Of a stretch of 5,560 nucleotides of DNA, positions 1 to 5,560 are shown piece by piece; the first letter of the stretch is position 1; every line of letters begins with the position of its first letter. A program made the translations under genes and the position numbers. The stretch comes from an uncultured Collinsella sp. (GTDB lineage: Bacteria > Actinomycetota > Coriobacteriia > Coriobacteriales > Coriobacteriaceae): the NCBI GenBank assembly GCA_934643435.1, contig CAKUCJ010000100.1, positions 1 through 5,560 on the forward strand. Reading direction: 5' to 3'. The notes under the pieces were generated by a model. The model was not told the origin of the DNA. It saw only the letters and a program-made list of their open reading frames with translations, and did no database searches.

Positions 1-832
1 CCTTGAGGGCGCGGCTGTAGGCGCCGAGCGACTCGATCAGATGGTCGATCTCGAAGGCGAGCGCGTCGGCATCGTCGATCATGAGCTCGGACCACATTTG
101 CGGGTTGAGATGTGCCACGCGGGTGAGGTCACGGTAGCTGCCGGCCGAAAAGCCGTGGTGGACCTGGGCGGTCGGGCTTTTGACGTAGGCGTTGGAGACG
201 ACGTGTGCGAGCTGGCTCGTAAAGGCGATCACGCGGTCGTGCTCGGCGGCGCTGGTCACGCTGAACTTGCCAAAGCCCAGGGGGCGCACCATCTCGCGCA
301 CCTGCCCCAAAAGCTCCAGCTTAAGTGCGTCGTCCACCGCGGGCGGCACGAGCACGAGCGGTGCGCCCTGGAATAGGTCGGCGCGGGAGTGCGCGTAGCC
401 CGAGAACTGCGTGCCCGCCATGGGGTGCGCGCCCACAAAGTAAAAGCCGTGCTCGCGGGCGAGCTTAAAGGCGCGCTCGCACACGATGCCCTTGACGCCC
501 ACGGTGTCGATCACCACGGGGCCCATGATGGCCTCGGTATCGGTGGCGTCGGCGAGCGCCTGGGCATGCGCCTCGAGCCACTCGATGCAAGCCTCGGGGT
601 AGCAGGCCAGGACGATGATGTCGCACTCGCCGAGCGTCTCGTCGTTGAGTTCGCCGGCGACGGTGCCCATGCTCGCGGCCGTCATGACGTCGTCGTCGGG
701 GTCCCAGGCCAGCACGCGGACGCCCGCCTGCGCATAGCCGCGGGCAAAGCTGCCGCCGATGAGGCCCAGGCCCACGATGCCGGCGCACTTGGGGCCACCC
801 TGGTTAACGCGCGCGTTTCTCACCGTACCCAT
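1..832 (-). CDS. tyrA: Prephenate dehydrogenase (TyrA), C-terminal end cut by the window edge
   Basis: Oxidatively decarboxylates prephenate to 4-hydroxyphenylpyruvate, the committed step of tyrosine synthesis, in the cytoplasm. The frame is open from the ATG at 832 to the left edge, giving 277 residues and no stop. A Rossmann dinucleotide-binding domain begins at about residue 17, with the motif GLGLIGGS at 21-28. Asp44 ends the second beta strand, which suggests NAD+ over NADP+ (inference). The family signature HPMAG is at 136-140; its His is an active-site residue in characterised TyrA proteins. A helical C-terminal domain follows, with SYRDLTR at 232-238, whose Arg belongs to the substrate-binding motif, and NPQMW at 243-247. 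About 280 residues is close to a full catalytic core, so only the extreme C-terminus, or an added ACT domain, is missing. The start is chosen for its well-placed AGGAG; the 15 residues before the Rossmann fold are a short extension. It lies 3 nt after aroF, so co-transcription and translational coupling are likely. Confidence 0.95.
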   Translation of the reverse strand, partial: MGTVRNARVNQGGPKCAGIVGLGLIGGSFARGYAQAGVRVLAWDPDDDVMTAASMGTVAGELNDETLGECDIIVLACYPEACIEWLEAHAQALADATDTEAIMGPVVIDTVGVKGIVCERAFKLAREHGFYFVGAHPMAGTQFSGYAHSRADLFQGAPLVLVPPAVDDALKLELLGQVREMVRPLGFGKFSVTSAAEHDRVIAFTSQLAHVVSNAYVKSPTAQVHHGFSAGSYRDLTRVAHLNPQMWSELMIDDADALAFEIDHLIESLGAYSRALK

Positions 833-835
833 GGG

Positions 836-1861
836 CTACTCCTGAACGGTCTCTTGGCAGACGACCTCGCGGATGGCGCGGATGCGGCGCATGGTGTCGT
901 CGAACTGGTCGGGGGTGAGGGCCTGAGCGCCGTCGGACCAGGCGCGGCTCGGCTCGTCGTGGACCTCGATCTCCAGGCCGTTGGCGCCACAGGCGGTCGC
1001 GGCGAGCGCCATGGGCTCAACGTAGCGCGTGTAGCCGGTGGCGTGGCTGGGATCGGCGACGACGGGCAGGTGCGACAGGTGGTGCAGCACCGGCACGGCG
1101 TTGAGGTCGAAGGTGTTGCGGGTGCGGGTCTCGAAGGTGCGGATGCCGCGCTCGCACAGGATGACGTTGTCGTTGCCCTCGCTCATGATGTACTCGGCAG
1201 CCATGAGCAGCTCGTCGATCGTGCCGGACATGCCGCGCTTGAGCAGGATCGGGGTCTTGGTCTTGCCGACCTCCTTGAGCAGGGGGAAGTTCTGCGCGTT
1301 GCGGGCGCCGATCTGCATGACGTCGATCTTCTTGTCCAGGAAGATCTGCACGTCGCGCGGGTCCATGATCTCGGTGACGATGGGCATATCGAGCTCGGCC
1401 GATGCCTCGCACAGCAGGTCCAGGCCGGCGGGGCCCATGCCCTGGTAGGCGTACGGGGAGGTGCGGGGCTTGTAGGCGCCGCCGCGCAGCATCGTGGCGC
1501 CGGCGGCCTTCACGCGGCGGGCGATGCGGATGAGGTTTTCGCCCTCGACGGAGCAGGGGCCGGCGATGACCTGGAACTGGTCGCCGCCGATCTTGACGCC
1601 GTGGCCGCAGTCGATGACGGAGTCCTCGGGATGGAACTTGCGGTTGGCGCGCTTGAACGGCTCGGAGACGCGCTGCACGCGCTCGACGACGTCCATGGAC
1701 TCCAGCAGGAACGGGTCGATCTTGGTCGTATCGCCCACCAGGCCGATGATGGTCTCGTTCTCGCCGCGCGAGACGTCGGTCTTTAGGCCCTTCTTTTCAA
1801 TCCAGCTGACGATGTGGCTGACGGCCTCGTCGCTGGCGCTCTGCTTTAAAATTGCAATCAT
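836..1861 (-). CDS. aroF: 3-deoxy-7-phosphoheptulonate (DAHP) synthase, Thermotoga-type (class I beta)
   Basis: Condenses phosphoenolpyruvate and erythrose 4-phosphate to DAHP, the entry step of the shikimate pathway, in the cytoplasm. It is 341 residues, close to the usual length of about 335-345 for forms that carry an N-terminal ferredoxin-like regulatory domain. That domain spans roughly residues 1-70, and in the Thermotoga maritima enzyme it mediates feedback inhibition by aromatic amino acids. The TIM-barrel core shows AGPCSVE (100-106), LRGGAYKPRTSPYAYQG (125-141), GARNAQNF (185-192), LLKRG (206-210), CERGIRTFE (236-244) and DPSHATG (270-276). Predicted metal ligands Cys103, His273, Glu299 and Asp310 match the T. 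maritima Cys102/His272/Glu298/Asp309 set offset by one, so the enzyme should be active. The start at 1861 is preferred because AGAGG lies 6 nt upstream; an in-frame ATG at 1909 falls inside a terminator hairpin and adds 16 unrelated residues. It is the first gene of an operon with tyrA. Confidence 0.97.
   Translation of the reverse strand: MIAILKQSASDEAVSHIVSWIEKKGLKTDVSRGENETIIGLVGDTTKIDPFLLESMDVVERVQRVSEPFKRANRKFHPEDSVIDCGHGVKIGGDQFQVIAGPCSVEGENLIRIARRVKAAGATMLRGGAYKPRTSPYAYQGMGPAGLDLLCEASAELDMPIVTEIMDPRDVQIFLDKKIDVMQIGARNAQNFPLLKEVGKTKTPILLKRGMSGTIDELLMAAEYIMSEGNDNVILCERGIRTFETRTRNTFDLNAVPVLHHLSHLPVVADPSHATGYTRYVEPMALAATACGANGLEIEVHDEPSRAWSDGAQALTPDQFDDTMRRIRAIREVVCQETVQE
839..843 (-). promoter_or_regulatory. 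Ribosome-binding site of tyrA inside the aroF 3' end
   Basis: AGGAG on the minus strand, 6 nt before the tyrA ATG. It is formed by the last codons of aroF (CAG GAG TAG). Ribosomes finishing aroF therefore pass over the tyrA initiation site, which supports the chosen tyrA start and suggests translational coupling. Confidence 0.75.
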
Positions 1862-1867
1862 GGTGTG

Positions 1868-1872
1868 CCTCT
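1868..1872 (-). promoter_or_regulatory. Ribosome-binding site of aroF
   Basis: AGAGG on the minus strand, 6 nt upstream of the ATG at 1861, within a purine-rich stretch (GAGGTGAGAGG). It decides the aroF start against the longer in-frame ATG at 1909. Confidence 0.75.
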
Positions 1873-1934
1873 CACCTCGATGGATATCCTTTGCAAAAAC
1901 GGCCCGCATCGCGAGCCGTGTATATATGGTGCAT
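1872..1934 (-). other. Possible leader ORF upstream of aroF (20 codons)
   Basis: An ATG at 1934 opens a 20-codon frame, beginning MHHIYTARD, that ends with a TGA at 1872-1874 overlapping the aroF ribosome-binding region, 10 nt before the aroF ATG. It crosses the terminator hairpin. It contains two Tyr codons and one Phe codon; the first Tyr codon sits immediately before the 5' arm of the hairpin. There is no Shine-Dalgarno sequence before it, so it would have to be translated from a leaderless transcript. A ribosome-sensed aromatic leader is possible, but a frame this short can arise by chance. Confidence 0.25.
1895..1919 (-). terminator. Intrinsic terminator hairpin in the aroF leader, candidate attenuator
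   Basis: On the minus strand, ACGGCTCGC and GCGGGCCGT form a 9-bp stem (eight Watson-Crick pairs and one T-G) around a 3-nt GAT loop, followed at once by TTTTT. The T tract is on the minus side only, so the terminator acts towards aroF. It ends about 33 nt before the aroF ATG. No other minus-strand gene lies between the divergent tRNA and aroF, so there is no upstream gene for it to terminate. The simplest reading is conditional termination of the aroF-tyrA transcript. The hairpin is seen directly; the regulatory role is inferred. Confidence 0.7.
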
Positions 1935-1939
1935 GAGAG

Positions 1940-1972
1940 TTTATACTATCTGACTCACTTTTGCCTTCTAAA
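1940..1972 (-). promoter_or_regulatory. Possible aroF-tyrA promoter
   Basis: An AT-rich patch on the minus strand contains TTTAGA (1972-1967), a weak -35, followed by the overlapping -10-like hexamers GATAGT (16-nt spacer) and TAGTAT (18-nt spacer), with TATAAA at 1945-1940. If TATAAA is the -10 element, transcription would begin near 1934, at the leader ATG. No hexamer pair is strong, so the exact promoter is uncertain. Confidence 0.35.
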
Positions 1973-2024
1973 GTGTGCCGATGCGGCGCGTCTTCCTCGG
2001 AATTGCAAAGCTTTTTCTTTTATT

Positions 2025-2054
2025 TTGATAGCCCATGGCGCACTTGGGTATAAT
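2025..2054 (+). promoter_or_regulatory. Sigma-70-type promoter of tRNA-Arg
   Basis: TTGATA (2025-2030, 5 of 6 to consensus) and a perfect TATAAT (2049-2054) are separated by 18 nt. The expected transcription start near 2061 lies about 5 nt before the mature tRNA 5' end at 2066, leaving a very short leader for RNase P. Confidence 0.8.
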
Positions 2055-2065
2055 GCATTCCGTTC

Positions 2066-2142
2066 GCCCTATTAGCTCAGGGGATTAGAGCGTCTGCCTC
2101 CGGAGCAGAAGGCCGTTGGTTCGAATCCAACATGGGGCACCA
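2066..2142 (+). tRNA. tRNA-Arg (anticodon CCG)
   Basis: This is a complete 77-nt cloverleaf. The acceptor stem is GCCCTAT (2066-2072) with ATGGGGC (2132-2138), fully paired with one T-G. The D stem is GCTC/GAGC. The anticodon stem is TCTGC/GCAGA with loop CTCCGGA, putting the anticodon CCG at 2100-2102, which reads Arg codon CGG. The T arm is GTTGG-TTCGAAT-CCAAC. The discriminator is A2139, and CCA is encoded at 2140-2142. It has its own promoter and terminator, so it is a single-gene transcription unit. Confidence 0.97.
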
Positions 2143-2153
2143 TCGAACGTAAG

Positions 2154-2190
2154 ACCGTCCGAACCTCGCATGGTCCGGGCGGTTTTTCTT
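2154..2190 (+). terminator. Intrinsic terminator after tRNA-Arg
   Basis: ACCGTCCGAACC (2154-2165) pairs with GGTCCGGGCGGT (2172-2183) around the 6-nt loop TCGCAT: 11 pairs including one T-G, with one internal A-C mismatch. The 3' arm runs into TTTTTCTT. It begins 12 nt after the tRNA CCA and ends only 28 nt before the chosen ATPase start. Confidence 0.88.
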
Positions 2191-2218
2191 ATACCGACGC
2201 GACGTGATGGGACGTGGT

Positions 2219-4942
2219 ATGGCAGCAACGGATATCGAGCGCGGACTTTCGACCGCCGAGGTCGAGGAGCGCATCGCCGCCGGTAAGATCAACCGCAACA
2301 TGGAGCTCAAGACCAAGTCGGTCCGCGAGCTCATCATCGAAAACCTCTGCACGCTGTTTAACTTAATCAACGTTATCCTGGCGATTCTGGTCATTATGAC
2401 CGGTTCGTTTAAGAATCTGACGTTTCTGTTCGTGGTGTTCCTCAACACCGCTATTGGCGTCATTCAGTCTATGCGCTCCAAGAAGATGGTCGATAAGCTC
2501 ACGCTGCTCACCTCCAAGAAGGCTATTGCCGTGCGTGACGGCGCCGAGGTGGAGCTCGACCTGGACCAGATCGTGCTCGACGATATCATTCGCCTGGGGC
2601 GCGGCGACCAGATCCCCGCCGATGCCGTGGTGGTGTCGGGCGAGGCGCTCGTTAACGAGAGCCTGCTGACGGGCGAGAGCGACCTCATTAAGAAGCAGCC
2701 CGGCTCCGAGCTCATGAGCGGCAGCTTTATCGACTCGGGCCTGCTGCGCGCCCGCGTGATCCACGTCGGCGCCGACAACTACGTGGCCAAGATCAACAAC
2801 GAGGCTAAGTACGTCAAAAAGGTCAATTCCGAGATCATGAACGCGCTCAACGCCATCGTGCGTTTCGCGAGCATCATCATGATTCCGCTGGGCCTGGCGC
2901 TGTTCGCCTCGAGTGTGAGCAAGCTGTGGGATGCCGCCGGTATGCCGGGCGATAGCGCGCTATCGTGGTGCTTCTCCGAGCTGCTAGCTGGTCGCGCGCC
3001 TTCTTCGGCGCTGCTGTCCACGGTGGGCGCCCTGCTGGGCATGATTCCTCAGGGTTTGGTGCTGTTGACGTCGTCGGTGCTCGCCATCGCCACGGTGCGC
3101 CTGGCGCGCCGCAAGGTGCTGGCGCAGCAGCTCTACTGCATCGAGACGCTCGCTCGCGTCGACGTGCTGTGCCTTGACAAGACGGGCACCATCACCTCGG
3201 GTCGCATGGAAGTCGAGGGCACCTATCCGCTGCCTGTTGAGGGTGTGGGCTTTGGCGCGGACTCGGACGAGGCAGCTGTTCCCGTCGATACCACGGTGCT
3301 CGACTTTGCGCTCGCTAACGTGGCGCGCGCGACTTCGGCGGATGCCAACGAGACCTGCCAGGCGCTGCTCAACTACTATGCTGACCGTCCGGTCGAGGTG
3401 TCCGAGCCGCTGTCGGTCATCCCATTCTCATCGTCCAAAAAGTGGAGCGGCGCCTCGTTTGTGCAGGGCTCCTATGTGATGGGCGCGGCACAGTTTGTGC
3501 TTTCGGAGCGCGCCTTTGCGCAGGTCGAGAACCGTGTGGCAGAGCTTGCCGACACCTGCCGCGTGCTCGTGGTGGCCTGCGTGGAAGGCTTTACGCCCGA
3601 TGGTGATATGGTGGGCGAGGCCGAGCCCGTGGGCTTTGTGACCATCCGCGACGAGATTCGCGCCTCGGCCGCCGAGACCATCGGCTACTTTAACGAGCAG
3701 GGCGTGACCCTCAACGTGATCAGCGGCGACGATCCCCGCACGGTGTCGTCGATCGCGCGCGTGGTGGGTGTGCCGGGGGCCGATGCCTATGTGGACGCCA
3801 CGACGCTCGATACGCCTGCCAAGATTGACGCAGCGGTGGACCGCTATCACGTCTTTGGTCGTGTGACGCCGCAGCAGAAGCGCGAGCTTGTGCAGGCGCT
3901 CAAGCGTCGCGAGCACACCGTGGCCATGACGGGCGACGGCGTCAACGACGTGCTGGCGCTTAAGGAAGCCGACTGCTCCGTGGCCATGGCCGCCGGCTCC
4001 GACGCCGCGCGCAACGTGGCCGAGATCGTGCTCGTCGACAACGACTTTGCCTCGATGCCCGCCGTGGTGGCCGAGGGCCGTCGTTCCATCAATAACCTGC
4101 AGCGCTCCGCGGCGCTGTTCCTCACCAAGACGTTGTTCTCGATGGGCCTTGCAGCGCTCTGTATCGCGCTGCCGCCATATCCCTTTGAGCCCATACAGAT
4201 GACGCTCATCAACTTCTTCTGCATCGGTGCGCCGGGCTTTGTGCTGGGCCTGGAGCCCAACAACGCCCGCGTGAAGGGGTCGTTTTTGACCAACGTGCTC
4301 AAGCGTGCATTGCCAGCCTCGCTGGCGGTCATTTTGGCCGCGGCGCTCGATATCTTTGTGGCGCGCGTGTTTGGCTTTAGCCAGCTCACGCTTTCCACCA
4401 TGTGCCTGCTCACGTCGTGCGCGGCGAGCGTCAGCCTCATTTGGCGCATCTCGCAGCCGCTCACGCCCCTGCGTGTGGTGCTCTTCGTGTTTGTCGTCGC
4501 CGGCATTTTGACGGGTGTTATCGGGTTCCCGGAGCTGCTGTCCATTGCCAACCTGTCGATGAGCCAAATGATTATCTTGACGGGTATCGTTGGCATTACC
4601 TGCTCGGTGTTCTTTAAGCTCGCCACGATGATGGATTCGCTCAAGCCGCGCCGCCGTCATGCGGCCACCGGCTTTGGTCGTGGCGTGCGTGTTCGCTTGG
4701 GTCGCGGTGGCGGCAAGGTGAGTTCGACGGGCTCGACGGCCGAGCGCTTTGCCAAGCGCGTCGCCGCCGATATGGCGCAGCGCCGCGAGGAGCGCACTGC
4801 TCGCGAGGCCGAGGTTCGCGCGCTCGAGGGCGTGGCGCAGGCCCAGCCCAAGAAAAAGAAGAGCACGGGCGCCAAGCGCTCGCGTGTGACCAAGTCCGCC
4901 CAGGGTATTAAGGTCTCGATGCCGAGCAAAAAGAAGAAGTAG
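2219..4942 (+). CDS. Cation-translocating P-type ATPase, CtpE/YfgQ-like, HAD superfamily
   Basis: ATP-driven membrane cation pump, 907 residues. In order it shows: an N-terminal cytoplasmic segment; M1-M2 (about 44-84); an actuator domain with TGES (151-154); M3 (about 212-232); M4 with GMIPQGLVLLTS (274-285); the phosphorylation site DKTGTIT (320-326, Asp320); a nucleotide-binding domain with KWSG (408-411); the hinge TGDGVND (571-577); and M5-M10 (about 630-800), including the LEPN motif at 678-681. All catalytic motifs are intact. The M4 sequence and LEPN place it with CtpE-like proteins; mycobacterial CtpE is reported to take up calcium. It lacks the CPC-type motif of heavy-metal pumps. 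M4 reads PQGL where many relatives have PEGL. About 100 residues after the last membrane segment are Lys/Arg-rich and end in KKKK. Start choice is uncertain: the ATG at 2219 has a weak GGGA 6 nt upstream; GTG 2204 or ATG 2207 would add 4-5 residues. The substrate cannot be assigned from sequence alone. Confidence 0.93.
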   Translation: MAATDIERGLSTAEVEERIAAGKINRNMELKTKSVRELIIENLCTLFNLINVILAILVIMTGSFKNLTFLFVVFLNTAIGVIQSMRSKKMVDKLTLLTSKKAIAVRDGAEVELDLDQIVLDDIIRLGRGDQIPADAVVVSGEALVNESLLTGESDLIKKQPGSELMSGSFIDSGLLRARVIHVGADNYVAKINNEAKYVKKVNSEIMNALNAIVRFASIIMIPLGLALFASSVSKLWDAAGMPGDSALSWCFSELLAGRAPSSALLSTVGALLGMIPQGLVLLTSSVLAIATVRLARRKVLAQQLYCIETLARVDVLCLDKTGTITSGRMEVEGTYPLPVEGVGFGADSDEAAVPVDTTVLDFALANVARATSADANETCQALLNYYADRPVEVSEPLSVIPFSSSKKWSGASFVQGSYVMGAAQFVLSERAFAQVENRVAELADTCRVLVVACVEGFTPDGDMVGEAEPVGFVTIRDEIRASAAETIGYFNEQGVTLNVISGDDPRTVSSIARVVGVPGADAYVDATTLDTPAKIDAAVDRYHVFGRVTPQQKRELVQALKRREHTVAMTGDGVNDVLALKEADCSVAMAAGSDAARNVAEIVLVDNDFASMPAVVAEGRRSINNLQRSAALFLTKTLFSMGLAALCIALPPYPFEPIQMTLINFFCIGAPGFVLGLEPNNARVKGSFLTNVLKRALPASLAVILAAALDIFVARVFGFSQLTLSTMCLLTSCAASVSLIWRISQPLTPLRVVLFVFVVAGILTGVIGFPELLSIANLSMSQMIILTGIVGITCSVFFKLATMMDSLKPRRRHAATGFGRGVRVRLGRGGGKVSSTGSTAERFAKRVAADMAQRREERTAREAEVRALEGVAQAQPKKKKSTGAKRSRVTKSAQGIKVSMPSKKKK
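2950..2965. repeat. 16-bp perfect palindrome inside the ATPase gene
   Basis: CGATAGCGCGCTATCG is its own reverse complement. It lies in the loop between M3 and M4 (around residues 244-249). It could be a protein-binding site or simply chance in GC-rich coding sequence. Confidence 0.5.
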
Positions 4943-5023
4943 TCCTCGACCTTCAGGGGATGATTTTTCTGGGACGGCTCTGCGATGTTGAATTGGTGCC
5001 TTGCGCTTGTGGGGGCGTAGCGA

Positions 5024-5032
5024 TGTTATGCT
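5024..5032 (+). promoter_or_regulatory. Possible extended -10 promoter of the zinc-ribbon gene
   Basis: TGTTATGCT contains the TGn extension plus a TATGCT -10 hexamer. A start near 5039 would leave a leader of roughly 34 nt before the GTG. No -35 at normal spacing is clear (TTGCGC at 5001 is 20 nt away). The rest of the 4943-5072 gap shows no clear terminator after the ATPase, only a very short CCT/AGG hairpin near 4951. Confidence 0.4.
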
Positions 5033-5061
5033 CTAACCTCGATTGTTTGAATTGCTCCGAA

Positions 5062-5068
5062 AAGAGGA
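5062..5068 (+). promoter_or_regulatory. Ribosome-binding site deciding a GTG start
   Basis: AAGAGGA ends 4 nt before the GTG at 5073. The overlapping ATG at 5068-5070 is followed by CCG TGA and cannot be the gene start, so the GTG is preferred. Confidence 0.65.
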
Positions 5069-5072
5069 TGCC

Positions 5073-5560
5073 GTGATCTGCCCGCATTGCCTTAAGAACA
5101 TCGAGGACGGCGCCTCGTTCTGCCCCTATTGCAACGCATACGTTGGCCCGGGCGACGGCCCCGAGCATACCGAGTTCGTCTTTTGCGACGGCTGCGGCGC
5201 GCGCCTGTCCCCGCATGATCGCACCTGCCCCAAGTGTGGACGTCCCGCGCCGGGCATTCTGTCCGAGGATGCCGCCGCGTCCGATTTGGCTGCGGGCCGC
5301 ACGGCCGGTTTTCCGCGCCTGACGCAGGAGCAGATCGATATCGAGGTGCCCCATGCGCCGGCATCTGCCGCCGCGGTGCTCTCGGATGCCGCCGATCCTA
5401 ACGAGACCTGCGTGCTGCCGGCCTTCGACAAGGATTTTGGCATCCCTAAGGTTGATATCCCCACGCCGGTTTCCCTCCGCGACGATGCTCAGCCTAAAAA
5501 GCCCAAGCGCAAGGTCCATCCCGACGAGGATGCCTATCACAAACACAAGCGTCATATCCC
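5073..5560 (+). CDS. Double zinc-ribbon protein of unknown function, C-terminal end cut by the window edge
   Basis: Open from GTG 5073 to the right edge, 162 full codons with no stop. Two four-cysteine zinc-binding modules are visible: CPHC at 3-6 with CPYC at 17-20, and CDGCG at 38-42 with CPKCG at 52-56. Each is two CxxC knuckles about 10 residues apart, as in small zinc-ribbon/DZANK-type domains. From about residue 60 the chain looks disordered: acidic and Ala/Pro-rich, then a basic stretch near 141-160 (KKPKRK, HKHKRH). No membrane segment is seen in the visible part; in many zinc-ribbon proteins such a linker leads to a transmembrane helix or another domain, which would lie outside the window. 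The Cys pattern, codon bias and ribosome-binding site support a real gene despite the non-ATG start. I do not recognise a specific function; nucleic-acid or protein binding is only a general expectation for the fold. Confidence 0.85.
   Translation, partial: MICPHCLKNIEDGASFCPYCNAYVGPGDGPEHTEFVFCDGCGARLSPHDRTCPKCGRPAPGILSEDAAASDLAAGRTAGFPRLTQEQIDIEVPHAPASAAAVLSDAADPNETCVLPAFDKDFGIPKVDIPTPVSLRDDAQPKKPKRKVHPDEDAYHKHKRHI

Noticed and set aside
389..1786. 465-codon open frame on the plus strand opposite tyrA and aroF
   Set aside because: It is antisense to two well-recognised enzymes, rich in Ala/Gly/His/Asp low-complexity sequence with no recognisable domain, and explained by GC-biased codons opening the opposite strand.
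1862..1909. Longer aroF form starting at the in-frame ATG at 1909
   Set aside because: That ATG is in the terminator hairpin loop and 3' arm, lacks a ribosome-binding site, and adds 16 residues not expected in the family; the ATG at 1861 has AGAGG at ideal spacing.
1862..2065. T-box riboswitch in the aroF leader
   Set aside because: No T-box consensus (AGGGTGGNACCGCG) or specifier-loop layout is visible, and the leader is short.
2120..2142. tRNA 3' end as a phage or island attachment site
   Set aside because: No integrase, no duplicated tRNA 3' end in the window, and the downstream genes look native in composition.
2077..2463. 128-codon minus-strand frame crossing the tRNA, containing MLDSNQRPSAPEA
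   Set aside because: That peptide is the familiar spurious antisense translation of a tRNA gene, often mis-annotated as a protein.
3428..4660. 410-codon open frame on the minus strand opposite the ATPase
   Set aside because: His/Arg/Gly-rich composition with no motif; it is a shadow of the ATPase frame, whose motifs are unambiguous.
4953..5555. 200-codon minus-strand frame at the right end
   Set aside because: It is antisense to the zinc-ribbon gene, whose spaced CxxC pairs and ribosome-binding site are far better evidence for coding on the plus strand.

Overview
The window reads like a high-GC Gram-positive chromosome, most plausibly a gut actinobacterium of the Coriobacteriia (Collinsella-like). 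This is an inference from the strongly GC-biased third codon positions, the AT-rich intergenic gap, the Thermotoga-type DAHP synthase and the CtpE/YfgQ-like P-type ATPase. No marker gene fixes the taxon. All the genes look like ordinary chromosomal housekeeping genes. I see no mobile element, CRISPR array or phage signal.

Layout. Minus strand, 1-1861: an aromatic amino acid operon, transcribed right to left. aroF (DAHP synthase, first step of the shikimate pathway) is followed after 3 nt by tyrA (prephenate dehydrogenase, tyrosine branch), which runs off the left edge. Region 1862-2065: a divergent control region. On the minus side it holds a clear intrinsic-terminator hairpin just upstream of the aroF ribosome-binding site (a candidate attenuator), a possible short leader ORF and promoter-like sequence. 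On the plus side it holds a good sigma-70-type promoter for a tRNA. Plus strand, 2066-2190: tRNA-Arg(CCG) with encoded CCA and its own intrinsic terminator. Plus strand, 2219-4942: a complete cation-translocating P-type ATPase with an unusual Lys/Arg-rich C-terminal tail and a Gln in place of the common Glu of the M4 PEGL motif. Plus strand, 5073 to the right edge: the start of a double zinc-ribbon protein of unknown function that uses a GTG start.

How the genes work together. aroF and tyrA form a functional unit: carbon enters the shikimate pathway through AroF, and TyrA draws prephenate towards tyrosine. The hairpin in the aroF leader suggests that expression is set by conditional termination, in addition to likely allosteric control through the N-terminal domain of AroF. 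The tRNA, the ATPase and the zinc-ribbon gene show no evident functional link to that operon. The most interesting points are the aroF leader, the missing promoter space between the tRNA terminator and the ATPase, and the ATPase's M4 substitution and basic tail. I did not find a convincing wholly new system.
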